Positions 45,461-58,215 of a DNA stretch of 64,000 bases are shown piece after piece. The notes under the pieces were generated by a model. That model was not told the origin of the DNA and did no database searches. It worked only from the letters and a program-made list of their open reading frames with translations. A program made the position numbers and the translations under genes. The stretch's first letter is position 1. Each line of letters opens with the position of its first letter. This DNA is from Cryptomeria japonica (lineage: Eukaryota > Streptophyta > Pinopsida > Cupressales > Cupressaceae), in the NCBI RefSeq assembly GCF_030272615.1, contig NC_081406.1, positions 141,951,299 through 142,015,298 on the forward strand. Direction: 5' to 3'.

Positions 45461-47777
45461 CCTGGATATCAAAGTACATCTGGATGCGCGGATCTGCTGT
45501 CAGCTGCATATGAATGTTTTTTAACTCCCCCACCACATTTACCTCAGATTTATCTAATTGGGTCACTTTCCGGTTAGTCTTGGTGGGGGTTAGGCCTAAA
45601 GCAGTGCAAACAGACAAAGGCATAACATTGGCTGAAGCTTCTGAATCTATGAGACAATTATGTAGATTTTTGCCAAAGAATCTAAGTGTTAGCAAGAAAG
45701 GTGGGGGTTCTAGCTTTTCTGTGAACAAATTGATGGTGGGTTCTAGTGGGAGTGTATCATTGTTCATTATTGAAATATCTTGAGCTCTTCCCCATGCATG
45801 TACCCCAAAACCAGTTTCCATGGACTGATCAACTGAGAATTTCGGCTGTGCAACGTAATTCACTATTGCACCCCTAGGATTAGTCAGTCGTCTTTCTCTT
45901 ACCTTGTTATTGACCTTCTGAGGTTGTTCTGGTGGAGTTCTTTGTCCTAGGTTTTCGTCGATTCCTTTGGATTGAACAGGTGATGGATCTCTAAGGCTGC
46001 GCAAGACCGTATCCCTGACCTCAGAAACCTTTATTAGTTCAACAAGGGACAAACTAAATTTGACCTTCCTGAATTCATCTGCCACCTATTGGCCTAGCCT
46101 GATAACTTCTACATTACTGGAGGGTCGCTCTATTTGAGAGAGTTTAGTATTTGGGCCTTGGTTTGTGGCAGCAGTTGGTTGATTCGGAAAAATAGGTGCC
46201 TTTGGGGAAGCATGCGCCTTTTGCGGCTGACCTTGGCTTGCATACTGCTGCGGCGCCTTGGGATAACTTGGGTTATTATTAGCGTTTTGGTCTGGGGGAG
46301 CTTGAATATCTTTTGGAGGCGTGGAAGTAGTATATGGGCCACTATTGCTGTTCTGATTGTTATTGTTATAATACCCTCGGTTGCCACGTTGGTACTACTG
46401 AAAAGCGTTCACATCTGCGGGTTGGTTTGGATCTGCCACTTCATTTTCGTCCTGATTAGGGAAGAAGAAAGGTGGAATGTATGTTTCTAGAACAAGGGTT
46501 GTATCGTACCTAGGTGACGAGACTATCTCAAACCTGGTAGGAGGAAGCGCTGGTTGAGATACTATGTTTTCAACCTCTCGCTGGAATATGTTAGCTGCCA
46601 CCTGAAATTCACCACTGCAACTCTGAATGTTGGTTGGTATTATGTAACCTGCACCAATTGGATAGAGTTGCCTCTGCCAAAAATACCTTGTTTGCCGGCC
46701 TGTTTTCTGGTGCTGGTGGGTTATCTAGTGGAGTAGGGACTCCATCATTGTTAGGACGGGTATTCCATGTTCTAGTAGGCCTCTGATAACCTTGGTTTTG
46801 ATAGATTCTGGTATTGGCCTTGATGCTGATTTCTCTAGTTACTCTGCAATTGATTATTCTGGTTTCGCAAATAAGTAACTTTAGAGGAAAGCTTCTTCAT
46901 TTGATCAGTCAACTCCCACATCTCATCTTTCTCCTCTTGCGTTCTAGAAGATACTGCAGTATTTTGCAGATATACGGGTTGCTTAGGAGGGATTTGAGAT
47001 ATAGGTGGTCTCGGATGGAGCACCAGCTGATTTGCAGGTTGCAGAGGTTGATATGCCAATTGCGGGATTGGATTCATGATAGGCGTTTGGTGGGCCAAGG
47101 CCTGACTGATCTCTTGAATTTGGTTGGGCATCACGGGGGACCAATTGCAGCAATGGTCCCGCAATATTTTGGCCTAAGCCCTTACTGATCTCCATAGCCT
47201 TAGCATATGCCTCTGCAGGTTGGGACTGTCGGACAAACATTGCTGTCAGATAATCCAGAGCTGAATAATAAATCTCCCTTGCCGAAGCATCACTTACCAC
47301 ATACGGGTCTTGCAACCGGGTGAAGGCCTTGTGAAATCTGTTATTAAAAGAACTAATTGGCTCATGGCCCTATCTCTTCACTTCCACGAACTGTCTATAT
47401 AACTCGGTGGGAGTTGTGGGAATACCATATTTTCCTATAAAAGCTGTCTTCAACTTTTCCCAAGAATCAATAGACGATATTGGCAAGTGGATAAACCAGT
47501 AAAATGCGTCTTCCCCTAGAGAGTAAGGGAAGACTCTACATGCAATGTCTGCCTACTCAATCCATCTGTTATGCAACGCATCTTAAAATATTTTGATATG
47601 CCCCTCTGTTGTTTTGTTTAAATCATTTACATGAAAGATCGAACAGAACCTATCCAGACTTTTGGGCATATAATGGTAATTGGTGAAAACTATTGGTGAC
47701 GGGTTGTCCACCAACCAAGTTGCACCATTTGGAGCAGGTTGATTATGTGCCATCTGTGCCTGAATTAATGGAACCAA
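45461..47777 (-). pseudogene. Element H gag-pro, upstream copy of a tandem duplication
   Basis: Starts near 47777 (MVPLIQAQMAHNQPAP..) and runs through gag core, Gln-rich region and protease. The protease active site reads LIDSEASANVMPL, so the Gly after DS is Glu here and this copy is probably inactive. At about 45461 the protease stops mid-domain (QMYFDIQ) and fuses to the gag core of the next copy, which is the duplication junction. Confidence 0.75.
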
Positions 47778-48023
47778 AGGGGTAACTGGAGTTGTAGCAA
47801 ATGGGGTCGTGAAAATCGTTCTTTCTGGGACAGCAAACTGCTGGTTTGACGAACTGGGCTCACTGGGGTCTGCAACCCTGCAGTAACTTTTATGCCTATA
47901 TTACTGAAATCCAACGAATCTTTCCCGTTCTGGGTTGGACTTCAGGACTCTTTCGAATATCTCTGGAGAGAAGGATCCAATTCGTTCCAGCTTGCCCTCC
48001 TTCTAGAGCCAATTCTTTAGAGG
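47778..48023 (-). other. Remnant 5' gag/leader of H next to F2
   Basis: No open frame. The expected LTR end (GCGTCAACA) and a PBS are missing, so DNA appears to have been lost between F2 and gag. Confidence 0.45.
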
Positions 48024-49833
48024 TTTCTAAAGTCGTGGAACTACGACTTCATCCGACCAACGTAGAATAGAAATTGCTAAGAATCCTATCCTCTCTTGAG
48101 ATAAGGAAATCCCTAATGCTGTGTGAATTTGATCAATGGGGATGACCTCAATGTTTTGTTTGTCAGGTCTTGACGGCAAGATAGCTTAGTAGTTTGATGT
48201 GTTTTGGTGGAAACACAAAGGGGACTTATGGTTAGACGAAATTGGTTTCGTACAGGTTCCCTAGAGTCTTACAGTCCTATATCATCTGATTTTGCTTCTA
48301 ATTGATGTTATTTCAGCTTGACTGGATGGTTTCTTTAGTAAAAAAAGGAAAAAAGGAGAGAGGGATAAAGAGTGAATAAGAACAACTAACTAATTCTAAC
48401 TAAGACAACATATTTCAACACATAGACGAAAGTTTTCAAAATAAATAGAAATTACTTTGCCAGCCAATTAGCACAACTAGGTAAAAACCAGTGCAATCAT
48501 CTAAGGGTTTCAAGTTTTCAAGCTATTTAGATATGAATGATAGACTCTTACACCTATTCATCCCAGTTTAATGATCGAACTTAGCACAAAAGGGGTTCAG
48601 ACTGACCATGCAGAGGAAACAATAATCAACTATTTCCTAATGGTATGAACCAAGATTTTCCATCAAATATATGCATAAATAACTGTTTGAAATTAAATAC
48701 AATTGCAGAAATATGAAATAAATGGAGAAGAGGACCATGCTCTCACAGTAGAACAAACACAACTTTAACTTCCATTAAATCTTATATATATTTCGCCAGA
48801 GTTTTTGCAACAATCTTTGTTTTTTCTCCATTTACAAAGAGGAACAAATTCCTTTATATAGAATTCCAAAAACAGATGAATGGCCAAGATTAAACTTAAA
48901 CAAGTGGGCTAGATTCATCCTCTATCAAAACTGCCGATACCCATAAATGGGAGGCAAAATATCAGCAACAACAAAAGGAGAAACAATAACTACTAAAAAG
49001 GTAATTAATAACTACCCAAAAAGCTGCTCCAAAAAGTGCACATGCACGGAGATCATGATTTACAATGTTTTGGTAGTGAGAAATGAACTTTATGCCTAAA
49101 AAGTGCTTTTTAAGATTTTTATAAGAAACTTGCACTTTATGAAAGCACTTTCTTCTTTTTTGCTATAGACCCTTTTTCCAAAAAATCATCCTCGTTGTGC
49201 AAATACTCCTTCTAGATGTCCCGACCTGCTGTACGCTCTGCCCGAACATATTCTTGAAATCTGATGCATAGCTGGAATAGCACCATGCTTTGGGGCATGG
49301 GAAGATGGCGCATTTAATATTGCATACCCTCCAAGTGGCGATCTACATGCTTTAACCCATCCTTCCAATCAGACCGATGAGCCTCAAAACTTAATATGTC
49401 CGAATGCAACCCACTGACAAACTCTAGGTCCTCCATGGAGTATGCGACCTTATCAATTCTCAATCTATCCTCCCAATCTCGTTGTACTTGATCATCAGAC
49501 AAACTATTTTTCCAACCTAGAACCATTGATCGGAGGATCTTTCCACCAAGATCCCTCATGTTTTTCAAAATTTCCTCCCATTCCTCCTCTTTATTAATGG
49601 TGTCTTTTGTGTCATTCTTCATGTTGGTAGTCCAGTACCATTCTTTAAAAATGCTGATGTCATAAGGATCCAGGATAGCGGACAATGTGGTAATTTGCAT
49701 GTGGGTCCAGAAAAGAGCCCTCATGAGGGGAAGAATTGTGCCAACCACCTCATGGACCCTGAAACACTCCTTTACCTCAAACAATTTAACAAGAATGGTC
49801 TCTCGGTGGTGGGCCATTTCCTTTACATATTCA

Positions 49834-51237
49834 AGCATGAAACTTTGGTAAGGAAAAATCACTACTGCCCTGCTCATCAATCATGAGGGTGCTCCAACTA
49901 TGTGTAGCCAACAACTGGCAAGTGACATCGAAATGCTCAATAACCGTCTCTATACGCCTGTCATCAACCTTGAGTTGTCCAATCAAGTGATGAGGAGTCC
50001 GAGAATGTTGGCTCTCCTATAACTGTACAAACTCAAAATCTACATTGTGGAAAGAAGTTGTATCTATATCCTGTACCTCTCTGTAGTCAACATCGTGTAT
50101 GCACTCGGCCATGGATACAACCTCATCCAAAGTACTGTTGTTTTGTGCCTCTGAGAACACCACATCCGTCAATGATGATACTGCTGAAAATGCATTGTCA
50201 TCACTCTCTTCTGCATCCCATGTGTCCGCACAACCCACTGGCTCACGATCCTGGGGTCCAGTGCTACTAAGAGAACATACTGGGCTGGATTCTAAGGTTT
50301 GATCTATAAAATCAGAATCATGATGATATGAATTCTCAACATTCCAAGCATCATTGGTACCCGAACTTTGAATACCTTCATGTGACAGCCCATTGGCACC
50401 ATCTTGTACAAGTGTAGACATTGATACCTCAAGCTGATGCAAAGGTACCTCACTGCTGTCATAAAAATCAGAATTGCTAACCTCTAAATCAGTTGCCTCT
50501 TGGGAAATCCCCTGCACGGAAGGTGAGGACAATTCATTATCCAAAGCTGTCCTAATGTCTCCTTGAGTTGAATCCACATGTCGAACAAAACCATCACATA
50601 AATTCTTGTCCCACTCATCGGAACTTGAGGGCACCAAAACATTCTTATGTAGAGGTATATTACCCCTAAATGAAAGTTCTCTGTCCATTCCTGATTCATG
50701 CACCCTTGATTCTTCTTTCCTTCTTTGCCACTGATCTGAACTTGTAGCTACCAAGTTATCTTCGTCTGCTTCGGGTACACCCATAAATTGTGTGAAGGAA
50801 AGGAGCTCACATATCATATCATCTTATGAAGAGAACAATACTGATGATAGCTGCTCATAACTGTATCATTAAATATCTTGGCAGGAGGCATCCTACTTTT
50901 ACGTGTTGGAGAAGATGAAACTTTTGAGTGCCCAATTTTAGTTCTAGCCATGGTATTTACCTATAACTAAACTAATATCACAACAAATCCCAGAGGTCGA
51001 AATAAAAGTTTGTTATCAACAATTTTGGGACTTTGGCCAGCGTATTGTCTTACCAGCTGTCAACTGTAAGCATAAATGTGTAGGCTGACAACTACCCAGT
51101 TGCTGATATGAATTATCAAAACCTTTTATCCAATATCCAGATGCTGAAATGAATTATCAAAACTTTTTATCCAGTACCCAGATGTGACAATTTCTAATAA
51201 ACCCTACAGGCTGGCAGGATGCAGGCTCTGATACCAC
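49834..51237 (-). pseudogene. Element G internal fragment with a gag-position ORF
   Basis: Downstream of the G PBS the minus strand has an ATG at 50951 (MARTKIGHSKVSSSPTRKS), then, after a short shift near 50820, a 266-residue open frame to 50017. That frame is acidic and Ser/Asp-rich, with WDAEESDDNAFSAVSSL. I do not recognise it; there is no knuckle or protease. It is cut at 49834, so the rest of G and its other LTR are missing. Confidence 0.5.
51224..51236 (-). other. Primer binding site of element G
   Basis: The minus strand reads TGGTATCAGAGCC, one base after the LTR end at 51238. Confidence 0.85.
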
Positions 51238-52650
51238 TGAAAGATCCCTGATGGATCTCTATTGCTGAACTGCTGTAATTTTTATTATTTTAAATTGATT
51301 TTTCCTGTTTATTAATATTTTCTTTCAGAAATAGATAGAAGTTGCAGAAGGATTGGATTCTTTTTGTGTTTTGATGATTTTTCAACAAGTAATAAATGAA
51401 GTACATGAACAAAGTACTGAAAATGAAGTTCATATACAACCAAAACAAATTCGATTCAAGGCAGATTTCTGAATATAAAATCAAATATTTGACCAGATGA
51501 AGATTTCCAATAATTTCAGGAAGATTACAATCAGGAATGAACCCAACCTGGATGCTGAAAGAGTAATATAACCAGGAATGAAGCTGCGGCAAGATTCCAG
51601 CCCTCCAAGTGCTGCACGTGGGAAGGAAAGTGGCTGCCAAGTACACCCAACTAGATAGAAACCCCCAAACCCCACGCTCAACTCTGTCAGAATCATTGAA
51701 ACCTCCAAAAAGTGTGTCATACAATCTCCAAGATGCTAATAACTGCAAGCAAATCCAAACCACTATATTGGGGGCTACGTCCCAAACAGGCAAGGCATTA
51801 GGGTTGGAGTCCCAGATGCTGAAAAGCTCTTCCAGAGCCAAAATCTCAAATCTAAGATGTAAAATGTGTAGAAGATACTTGATAATTAGGTTACCATCTC
51901 CTTATAACTCCTTCCCTCTAGCTCGAACCCTAAAAGTGTATGAAAAGTGTGCTTAGGCTTATAAAGTCTTATTTCTCATTTTTAGTCGCCAAGTCTCTAG
52001 AAAACGCCACTTTTTTAATATAAAAGACTTCCGTTCATCAAAAGGGTCCCTGACAAATGGGAAACATTTAGAAAAGTTCAAGACCTTTCCAACGAGCTAT
52101 AACACATGGGCATATGCATCTAGATGAAGCCAAAAACCCCTTATTACTCCAAAATGGCTATAAACATAGCCTTATTTAATTAATTAAACGCTAACTTAGG
52201 AAATATTTAAATATATTAAAAATATAACCCAAATAGCTGCAGAAGGCTCAAATGACTCCATAAGTCTAGAACGGATCCTGTCACCTGTCTGTGACTGATG
52301 TCGGAAATCATGGATCAACTAGCAGTCTCATCCCTAAAATCTAGGGATGCTCCTAGAAACTAGGAAACACACCCAAATCTCCTGAAACTGAAACCAAGGA
52401 ATGGTCTCATGGAACCCCAACCCTGGACATTGTCACAACCTCCTAAAAAGTAGGAACTGCCTCCTAAAATGTAGGAACTGCCTCCTAAAATAAAGGAATT
52501 GCTCCAAACTGGTCTACTACTGCCAGAAACACTAAATCCAAACACTGAATATCCTGACTGAGTCTCTATCCACCATTGCCAACCTACAAGACTCCATAAT
52601 AGGCTAACTCACATGTCTCTGCTAGATAGAGCTAAAGAGGGGACATGACA
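51238..52650 (-). mobile_element. 5' LTR of element G (1,413 bp)
   Basis: On the minus strand it starts TGTCATGTCCCC (52650) and ends GATCTTTCA (51238), before a PBS. The right flank returns directly to F2 ORF sequence (GTCAAGTTGTCTGAGC). It contains a small repeat CCTCCTAAAA.GTAGGAACTG (about 52438-52500). Confidence 0.75.
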
Positions 52651-55600
52651 GTCAAGTTGTCTGAGCATATTCTGCATGGAATCCTTGAACTCTTCCCTTT
52701 CTTGCTCTTTGGTGGCTCGCCCTATCGGGATGGTTGCAATGCTATAATCGGCCAATGCAATTTGATCTGCTGGCTTATCGATAGGTGGGGTAGCAATGTG
52801 AATGGTACGGTTCCTTTGCTCATCCTTGGTGATCCGCGAGTAGGTCTTGGGCTTTTTCTTACCTTTGGACTTTATCTCTCCAATGCGAGAGAAGATATCC
52901 TCCAAGTTGATAGGCGGCTTGACGACTTCTTTCCGTTGTGCACGAGCAATTAGCCAGTCTCGAGGGATGGTCTATCCAGATGTTATGGCCAAATTCCCAC
53001 TTTGCTCCTTAGAGGTTTCAACTGGCTCACTACCTATCTGCAATTGATCTGTCATAGAAGGAACAGATGTAGTATCCAATCTTTTAGTCATAGCTGAGTT
53101 CTCCCCTGCCTCAATGAACAACTGTCGGGTATCCCCTTGTGATGGTTGTTCTTCAGTTTTGTCGGGCTCCAAGGTCTCATCCCCCTTTCGTTCTCCATCA
53201 ACGGTGGTGTCATCCTTGTCGGCGCTATTCAATTGTAATTCATGCCGACTCCCCTGGGTGAGCTCACGCCTACTAGCCTCTTGATTAGGCAGAATTTCTC
53301 CCTCCTCAACTTGATTTCCCGGTTCATCAGTACCAACAATCCTGACTTCCGCATCCGTCTCACCTTGTGCTGGAGGATTATTAGCCTCAAATGCATCCAC
53401 ATCACTCTGGGAGAGCGGAGCAGGTATATAGTCAAGCTCGACTACGTCATCCTTGGAATTGGGGTCTTTGGATGATGAATTGACTTCCGGCCTTCTGATA
53501 GGGATCTTTTCCCTTCTAGTTCTTTTTGATGTCCGAGTCCCTCTATTAGCTCTGGCTTTCTTCCTCTTCTTTTTGGGTTTCTCAACCTCTTCTTTCAGTG
53601 CACTTGAGGTTCCTCATCCTCTGAAGACTGGGAATTGAGACTATCGATCATATGGTATGTAAATTGAATTCCTTCATGGGTTAGTTTCTCAATCTGTTGG
53701 GATAACCAGTGATCGGTATATCTTCCTGGAGCTGCCATAACTGCCTCAAAATCAGTAATCGGGTCCTGAGACCAATCAATGCCTGACAAGAGATATTTTA
53801 CTGCCTCAAACTCTTGGACTTGCAAGCAATTGCCATAATCTGTCACTTGATCTGGGACCCGATGGTACTCATAAAGCCGCATTTGCTGCACACTTAGCCT
53901 TGAATACTCACGCCATCAGACCTCATAGTCATCGGAACAGTTGCTCCAATAATCCTCAATTGATGCCTTCACTTTGTAGCGCCTGCCATAGGCTCGTTTT
54001 GCCAAATTGTCATGATCGAAACACTTCCTTGGAAAATGTTCCTGTAGGCCATAAGATGCTAATTGAGCAAGTGACTCATCAGCTTGTACCGAATTCTTGA
54101 AATGCACATCGAGGGCACCCAAGATCATAGGGAAGGTGAATCCGGACTGTTTCTTATCTCTGAGTAAGCTGCCCACTGGATGTGCTTGCCTTGCGACTCC
54201 CATAAGGACTATTTTGTCTGTGGGATAGCATGGAAGTCAGAATGGAGCTCCCTCAAAGCCGGCTATCCTGATATAGGTGAACCTAGGGAATTGAATAAAC
54301 CATGCGCCTTACTTTTGTACCAAAATGGTAGCCTGCTCTGAGAGCCTTATGTGCAATCCCCCCTGCATCAACTTGACTAGGCGCATTGTAAAGGCGTCAT
54401 TGACACACTCATATTGACCAATTGCATAAGCAGCGTTGTTCTTTTCTCTTTGAGCTATGTCATAGTAATGCAGTTGAGGGTAGCATTCATATACCTTGAC
54501 TTGGTTTGGACTGTCCCCGATTTCACCCTTCTTGATTAATCCTGTCAGGCGCTGGTGTCGGGCAAACGTAAATCAGGTAGGAGGTCATGGTGAAGTACTT
54601 CTTTTCCTCAAGTTTGACTAGCTATGTATGGATATTATCACTGATGATCTAAGCCTAGTCGAACTTGGATTTCCCGTCAAAACCCTGCTCTGTAATGTAG
54701 AACATCCACTCTTAAAAAAAGTTAGACTGAGGGAGTCCCATAACCCGGCTGAGTAAGGTGACCATATCACCATGCTCATTATGAAAGTCACTTCTGGGGG
54801 TCTTTTTACTGATCCTAATACTCTAAGGCCTCCTCTCCTTATACCATTCTTCGATTATCAATGTCTTGCATTTAGCAGGGTTCATATCGTAAGCAACCTG
54901 TGCCTCATCTATAGTTGTAGCAATGGGATTATCAGGAAATGGGATGTCAAATGCTTCCCCAATGGCCTCAGCTGTGAAATCAGCTAGCACCATATTTTCT
55001 AGAACCACTAATCTGGTCTCTGGCTGATAATGTCGAGCAGCCTCAACTACTAGCTCATAATTTTGCACGGATGGAGGGAAACCTGTTGCCTGAGCGATAC
55101 CACTTTCCATCATCCGCCTAGGTTTGCCATAGGCGTTAGGAGAATATACCCTGTTTCTAAAATCTTGAATGTCTATGTGGCCCAAATCAGTATCACCTAT
55201 GTTCTCCCATATGCTCTGGACTTTTGACTCCCTCACTCCTCCTCTTTGGTACTGGTACTTCATCTTCTCGCTTTTGCGAGGAATGTCAAATTTAGAGACC
55301 CGAGATGTTCCGGTTGCACCAGATGTTTTTGAGGATTCTACCGCCGATTTAGGCATTTATCCTGCACAATCGGATGCGGCTTACGAGACGAGATGAAGGA
55401 AGTGAACAGGTTAGTCAAAATAGAGGATGATGTTAGCACATAAGGATCAATGGGAAAACCGAAACTTGAAGAAAGTACGATGCCTTAGTAAAAGAGCTTG
55501 CCTATCTAGAAGCGAAATGCTATCTGAAACAGGAAATTAAGTTCTTCATTTAAAATTTGCCACTTGGCTGTAGTTCAGTTTTTCCAAAATGTTCAAAATT

Positions 55601-55849
55601 TCCGTAAGTCTGAATTTTTTGCTTTGCCTTTGCACTATGTTTAATGCTTTCAAATAGACGACCAATTTTGCATAAATAATGATTTGAAGGAGAGAATTGA
55701 ATCATACCTGGCGAATTCCCTAATTGATGAGCGAACTTCGGAGACTTGGGTGGTTTTGCAAAGTGTTGCCTTTCTGCTTTTCCCTCCTGCACAATATGGG
55801 ACTACAATGATTTTGCAAACTTGCTGAGGTAAATGCCGCCTCTCTATCT

Positions 55850-57260
55850 TCCCCAAACTCGCGTTTTCGGGCTAGAGAGGCGAAATGAAAATGCAAAGAT
55901 AATTCCCTACCGCGCGGATTCGGACTGAGAGGGCCTTTTGCAAAGTTTGAAGAGTTATTACGCCTTTCTGCCTTCGCAACTCTTATGTGTCTACCGATTT
56001 TTGGGTAAAACTACTAAAACGCATACTTTAAAGTGATGCCATGTCCTATGCCTTGCACTTTTCGGGGTAAAATAACGAAATGCCAACTCCACGATTCACC
56101 AGAAAAAAGCCGTTCTTCCTTATGCCTTGCACGATATTGGACTGGGAGGGCCTTTTATCGGGCGAGACCATAAAAATGTACACTTTTAAAAGTGATGCTA
56201 TGCCCTATGTGTTACGCGATTTTCCCTTTCCTACCCAATTTCGGGGGGAAACCCGCTTCTGAAAAGTTAATGAAGTTTAACGCCCTCTCGTTTTGGCATT
56301 ATCGGGCTAGAAGAACAAGATGCATATGCCAAAATGCCTTCCTCATACTTTGCGTGATTCTCTACTTGCCCAATTTCGAGCTCAAACGACCTTTTGCAAA
56401 CCTAGTTTTAACGTCAAACGCCCTGTATGACTTGTTTTCGGGTTAGAAAGGCCTTTGCAAACTAAAAAAGAAGAACGCCTTTCTATCTGTTGCGATTTTC
56501 ACCCTCTTTGCCCATATTCGGGCTGGATGCAACTTTTGCGAACTTTATGATTTCAACGCCCTCCTTTTTGCGAACTTCGGACTCCTGGGGGATTTTGAAA
56601 GGTTTTAAGTTATATCGCCTTTCAATTTACGTTTTTCGGCCCATGAGGCCCTTTTGAAAAGTTTCAAAGTCTGCGATTTTAATGTTTGCCCAATTTCGGG
56701 CGAAAACGCCTTTTTGCAAGCTTAATGAGCTTGCCTTACCTTTTTTCGGGGTAAAAACCCCCTTTGCAAACTTCGTGCCTTGCTTTATTTTGGTAGGGGA
56801 GGCATTTTTGACAAAACGCCTAAGTTACCCGATTTTACTTAACTTGCGATTTTCAGCAACAATGACCTTTTTGAAAATTTGCTTTATAGAAAACACCTTC
56901 CTCAATTTCGGGTTGGGAATGTCTTTTGAAAAGTTTTTAAACTTAACACTTTTACTGATGTATTTGCATTTTCGGGGCAAAAGGTTATTTTGAAAAGTTT
57001 ATGTTATATCGCCTTTCCTTTTGGTTTGCACTTTTCGGCCCATGAGGCCTTTTTGAAAAGTTTTTTTTTAAGATTTCGCGTTTCTCCTTATCAGGCGATT
57101 TTCGGCCCAAAGGCGACTTTTGCAAGCTTTTCAAACTTAGACGCTTCTCCTTATCAGGCGATTTTCGGCCCAAACAGGGAGTTTGAAATTTTAGAAAGTA
57201 GAATGCCCCTTTTACTTGCAATTTCGGGCTAGAAGACCCTTTTGAAAAGCCTAATCTTGA
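55850..57260. repeat. F2 U3 dyad array
   Basis: Same class of units as F1 (TTTCGGGC, GGCCTTTTGAAAAG), strongly degenerate, with two near-identical units at about 57090 and 57145 (CTCCTTATCAGGCGATTTTC). Confidence 0.65.
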
Positions 57261-57584
57261 AACCAAATTTGGCCTTTAAAGCAATTTTGCAAACCCCGGG
57301 ACAAATGACACCCTTGCCTATCTAGCCGATTCTCAGGCTTGCTCTAAAACTTAGTCTCCCTTGGATTGATTTTAAGCATTCAGACTGCGAGACTCATCTT
57401 CGTTGGGCTCCCAGGCCATGTGACTTAAAACTAACAGACGCCCCATCTACTAATGGTGACATAGCTCAATGCTTCACTACTACTTGTTGGATCCCAAAAT
57501 GGCGGATAATGGTGACTTGCAATCCATCAAATGCAAGTGTTTCCTATGGCTGTGACAAGTTTAAATGACTGATTTTGAAGTTAC

Positions 57585-58215
57585 AGGTTGTCTTCAGACA
57601 TTGGGCAGCCATTGTTGGACCTTGGAAGGGTGCCTTCAGATTTTAAGAACTAAAAATCAGACTTTTCCACACCCTTTTCCAAGCATTTTCAGAATTGTGG
57701 TATACTTCCGCGCACCATTTTTGACATTTTTCTGAGTATACCTGGTTGTCTTCAAACTGAAACTTCATTTCCAGCCACATAGTTGTGCCCAGATGTGACC
57801 ATTTATGAGTTTTGAAGGTCAAAATAATTCAAATGCAAGCATGTGACATGGCTGTGACCACTTCCAGCCATTGATATTCATCATTTTCAGAGTGTCTTGA
57901 GACTTTTTGGAGCCATTTTTAGACTTTCAGAAGGTGTATTCAGACTTAAGAATCAGAAAACCAGATTTCAATACACCATTTTCTGAGTGTTTTCAGGCAT
58001 TGGAGGGCGTATTCAGACTTTGTCCTCAGAAAATCAAACTTTTATTACAACTTTGATATAAAAAATCAATCACTTTCTGAGTGTTTTCAGACCTCCAAGT
58101 GATATTTCAGACTGGACATTCATTTTTGGGCTCCAAATACTTGATTTTTTGAGTTTACATGGGTGTCTTCAGACTTAGCAATTATGATCAGACTTATCCT
58201 AAGTCTGAAAATCGG
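57585..58215. repeat. E4 array of 'TTTTCAGACTT' units
   Basis: About a dozen variants of GTGT(C/T)TTCAGAC or TATTCAGACTTT occur at irregular spacing, in the same LTR position as the arrays of E1, E3 and F1. Confidence 0.55.

Larger units (their letters stand above)
49137..55356 (-). pseudogene. F2 LTR-encoded protein, decayed and split by G
   Basis: The start MPKSAVESSKTSG is at 55356. It follows F1 closely: GDTDLGHIDIQDF, NYELVVEAARHY and QEHFPRKCFDHDNLAKRAYG. At two sites where F1 has TAG, this copy has CAG; at two others it has TGG. It has its own TGA near 53935 and frameshifts. G replaces the coiled-coil segment (49834-52650, with about 220 bases of ORF lost). The C-terminal part (DPYDISIFKEWYWTTNM, then DWKDGL earlier lost in F1 to TAG) continues to a TAA at 49137. 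Confidence 0.75.
20754..57509 (-). mobile_element. Element H: very large Ty3/gypsy retrotransposon with about 6.9-kb LTRs
   Basis: Two direct repeats on the minus strand, F1 (20754-27646) and F2 (48024-57509), flank one gag-pro-RNase H-RT-RNase H-integrase region in the same orientation. After removing nested E3, the interior is about 9.7 kb. F1's inner edge reads TGTTGTGCC on the minus strand and its outer edge ends GCGTCAACA. F2 is truncated at both ends, so its PBS and the outer TSD are not seen. Gag with a CxxxH..H....C knuckle, the order of enzymes and the extra RNase H point to the Tat/Ogre side of Ty3/gypsy; that assignment is an inference. Confidence 0.7.
48024..57509 (-). mobile_element. 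F2: giant 5' LTR of element H, truncated at both ends and split by G
   Basis: Aligns with F1 from the array to the 3' U5 region, e.g. the 48040-48190 segment matches 20780-20930. About 95 bases at the U3 edge and about 10 at the U5 edge are missing relative to F1. The TATA box is at 48853-48860. Net length without G is about 6.7 kb. Confidence 0.75.

Noticed and set aside
57484-57495. TGTTGGATCCC as the left terminus of E4
   Set aside because: The same region aligns with F1 (27524-27551), so it belongs to F2.
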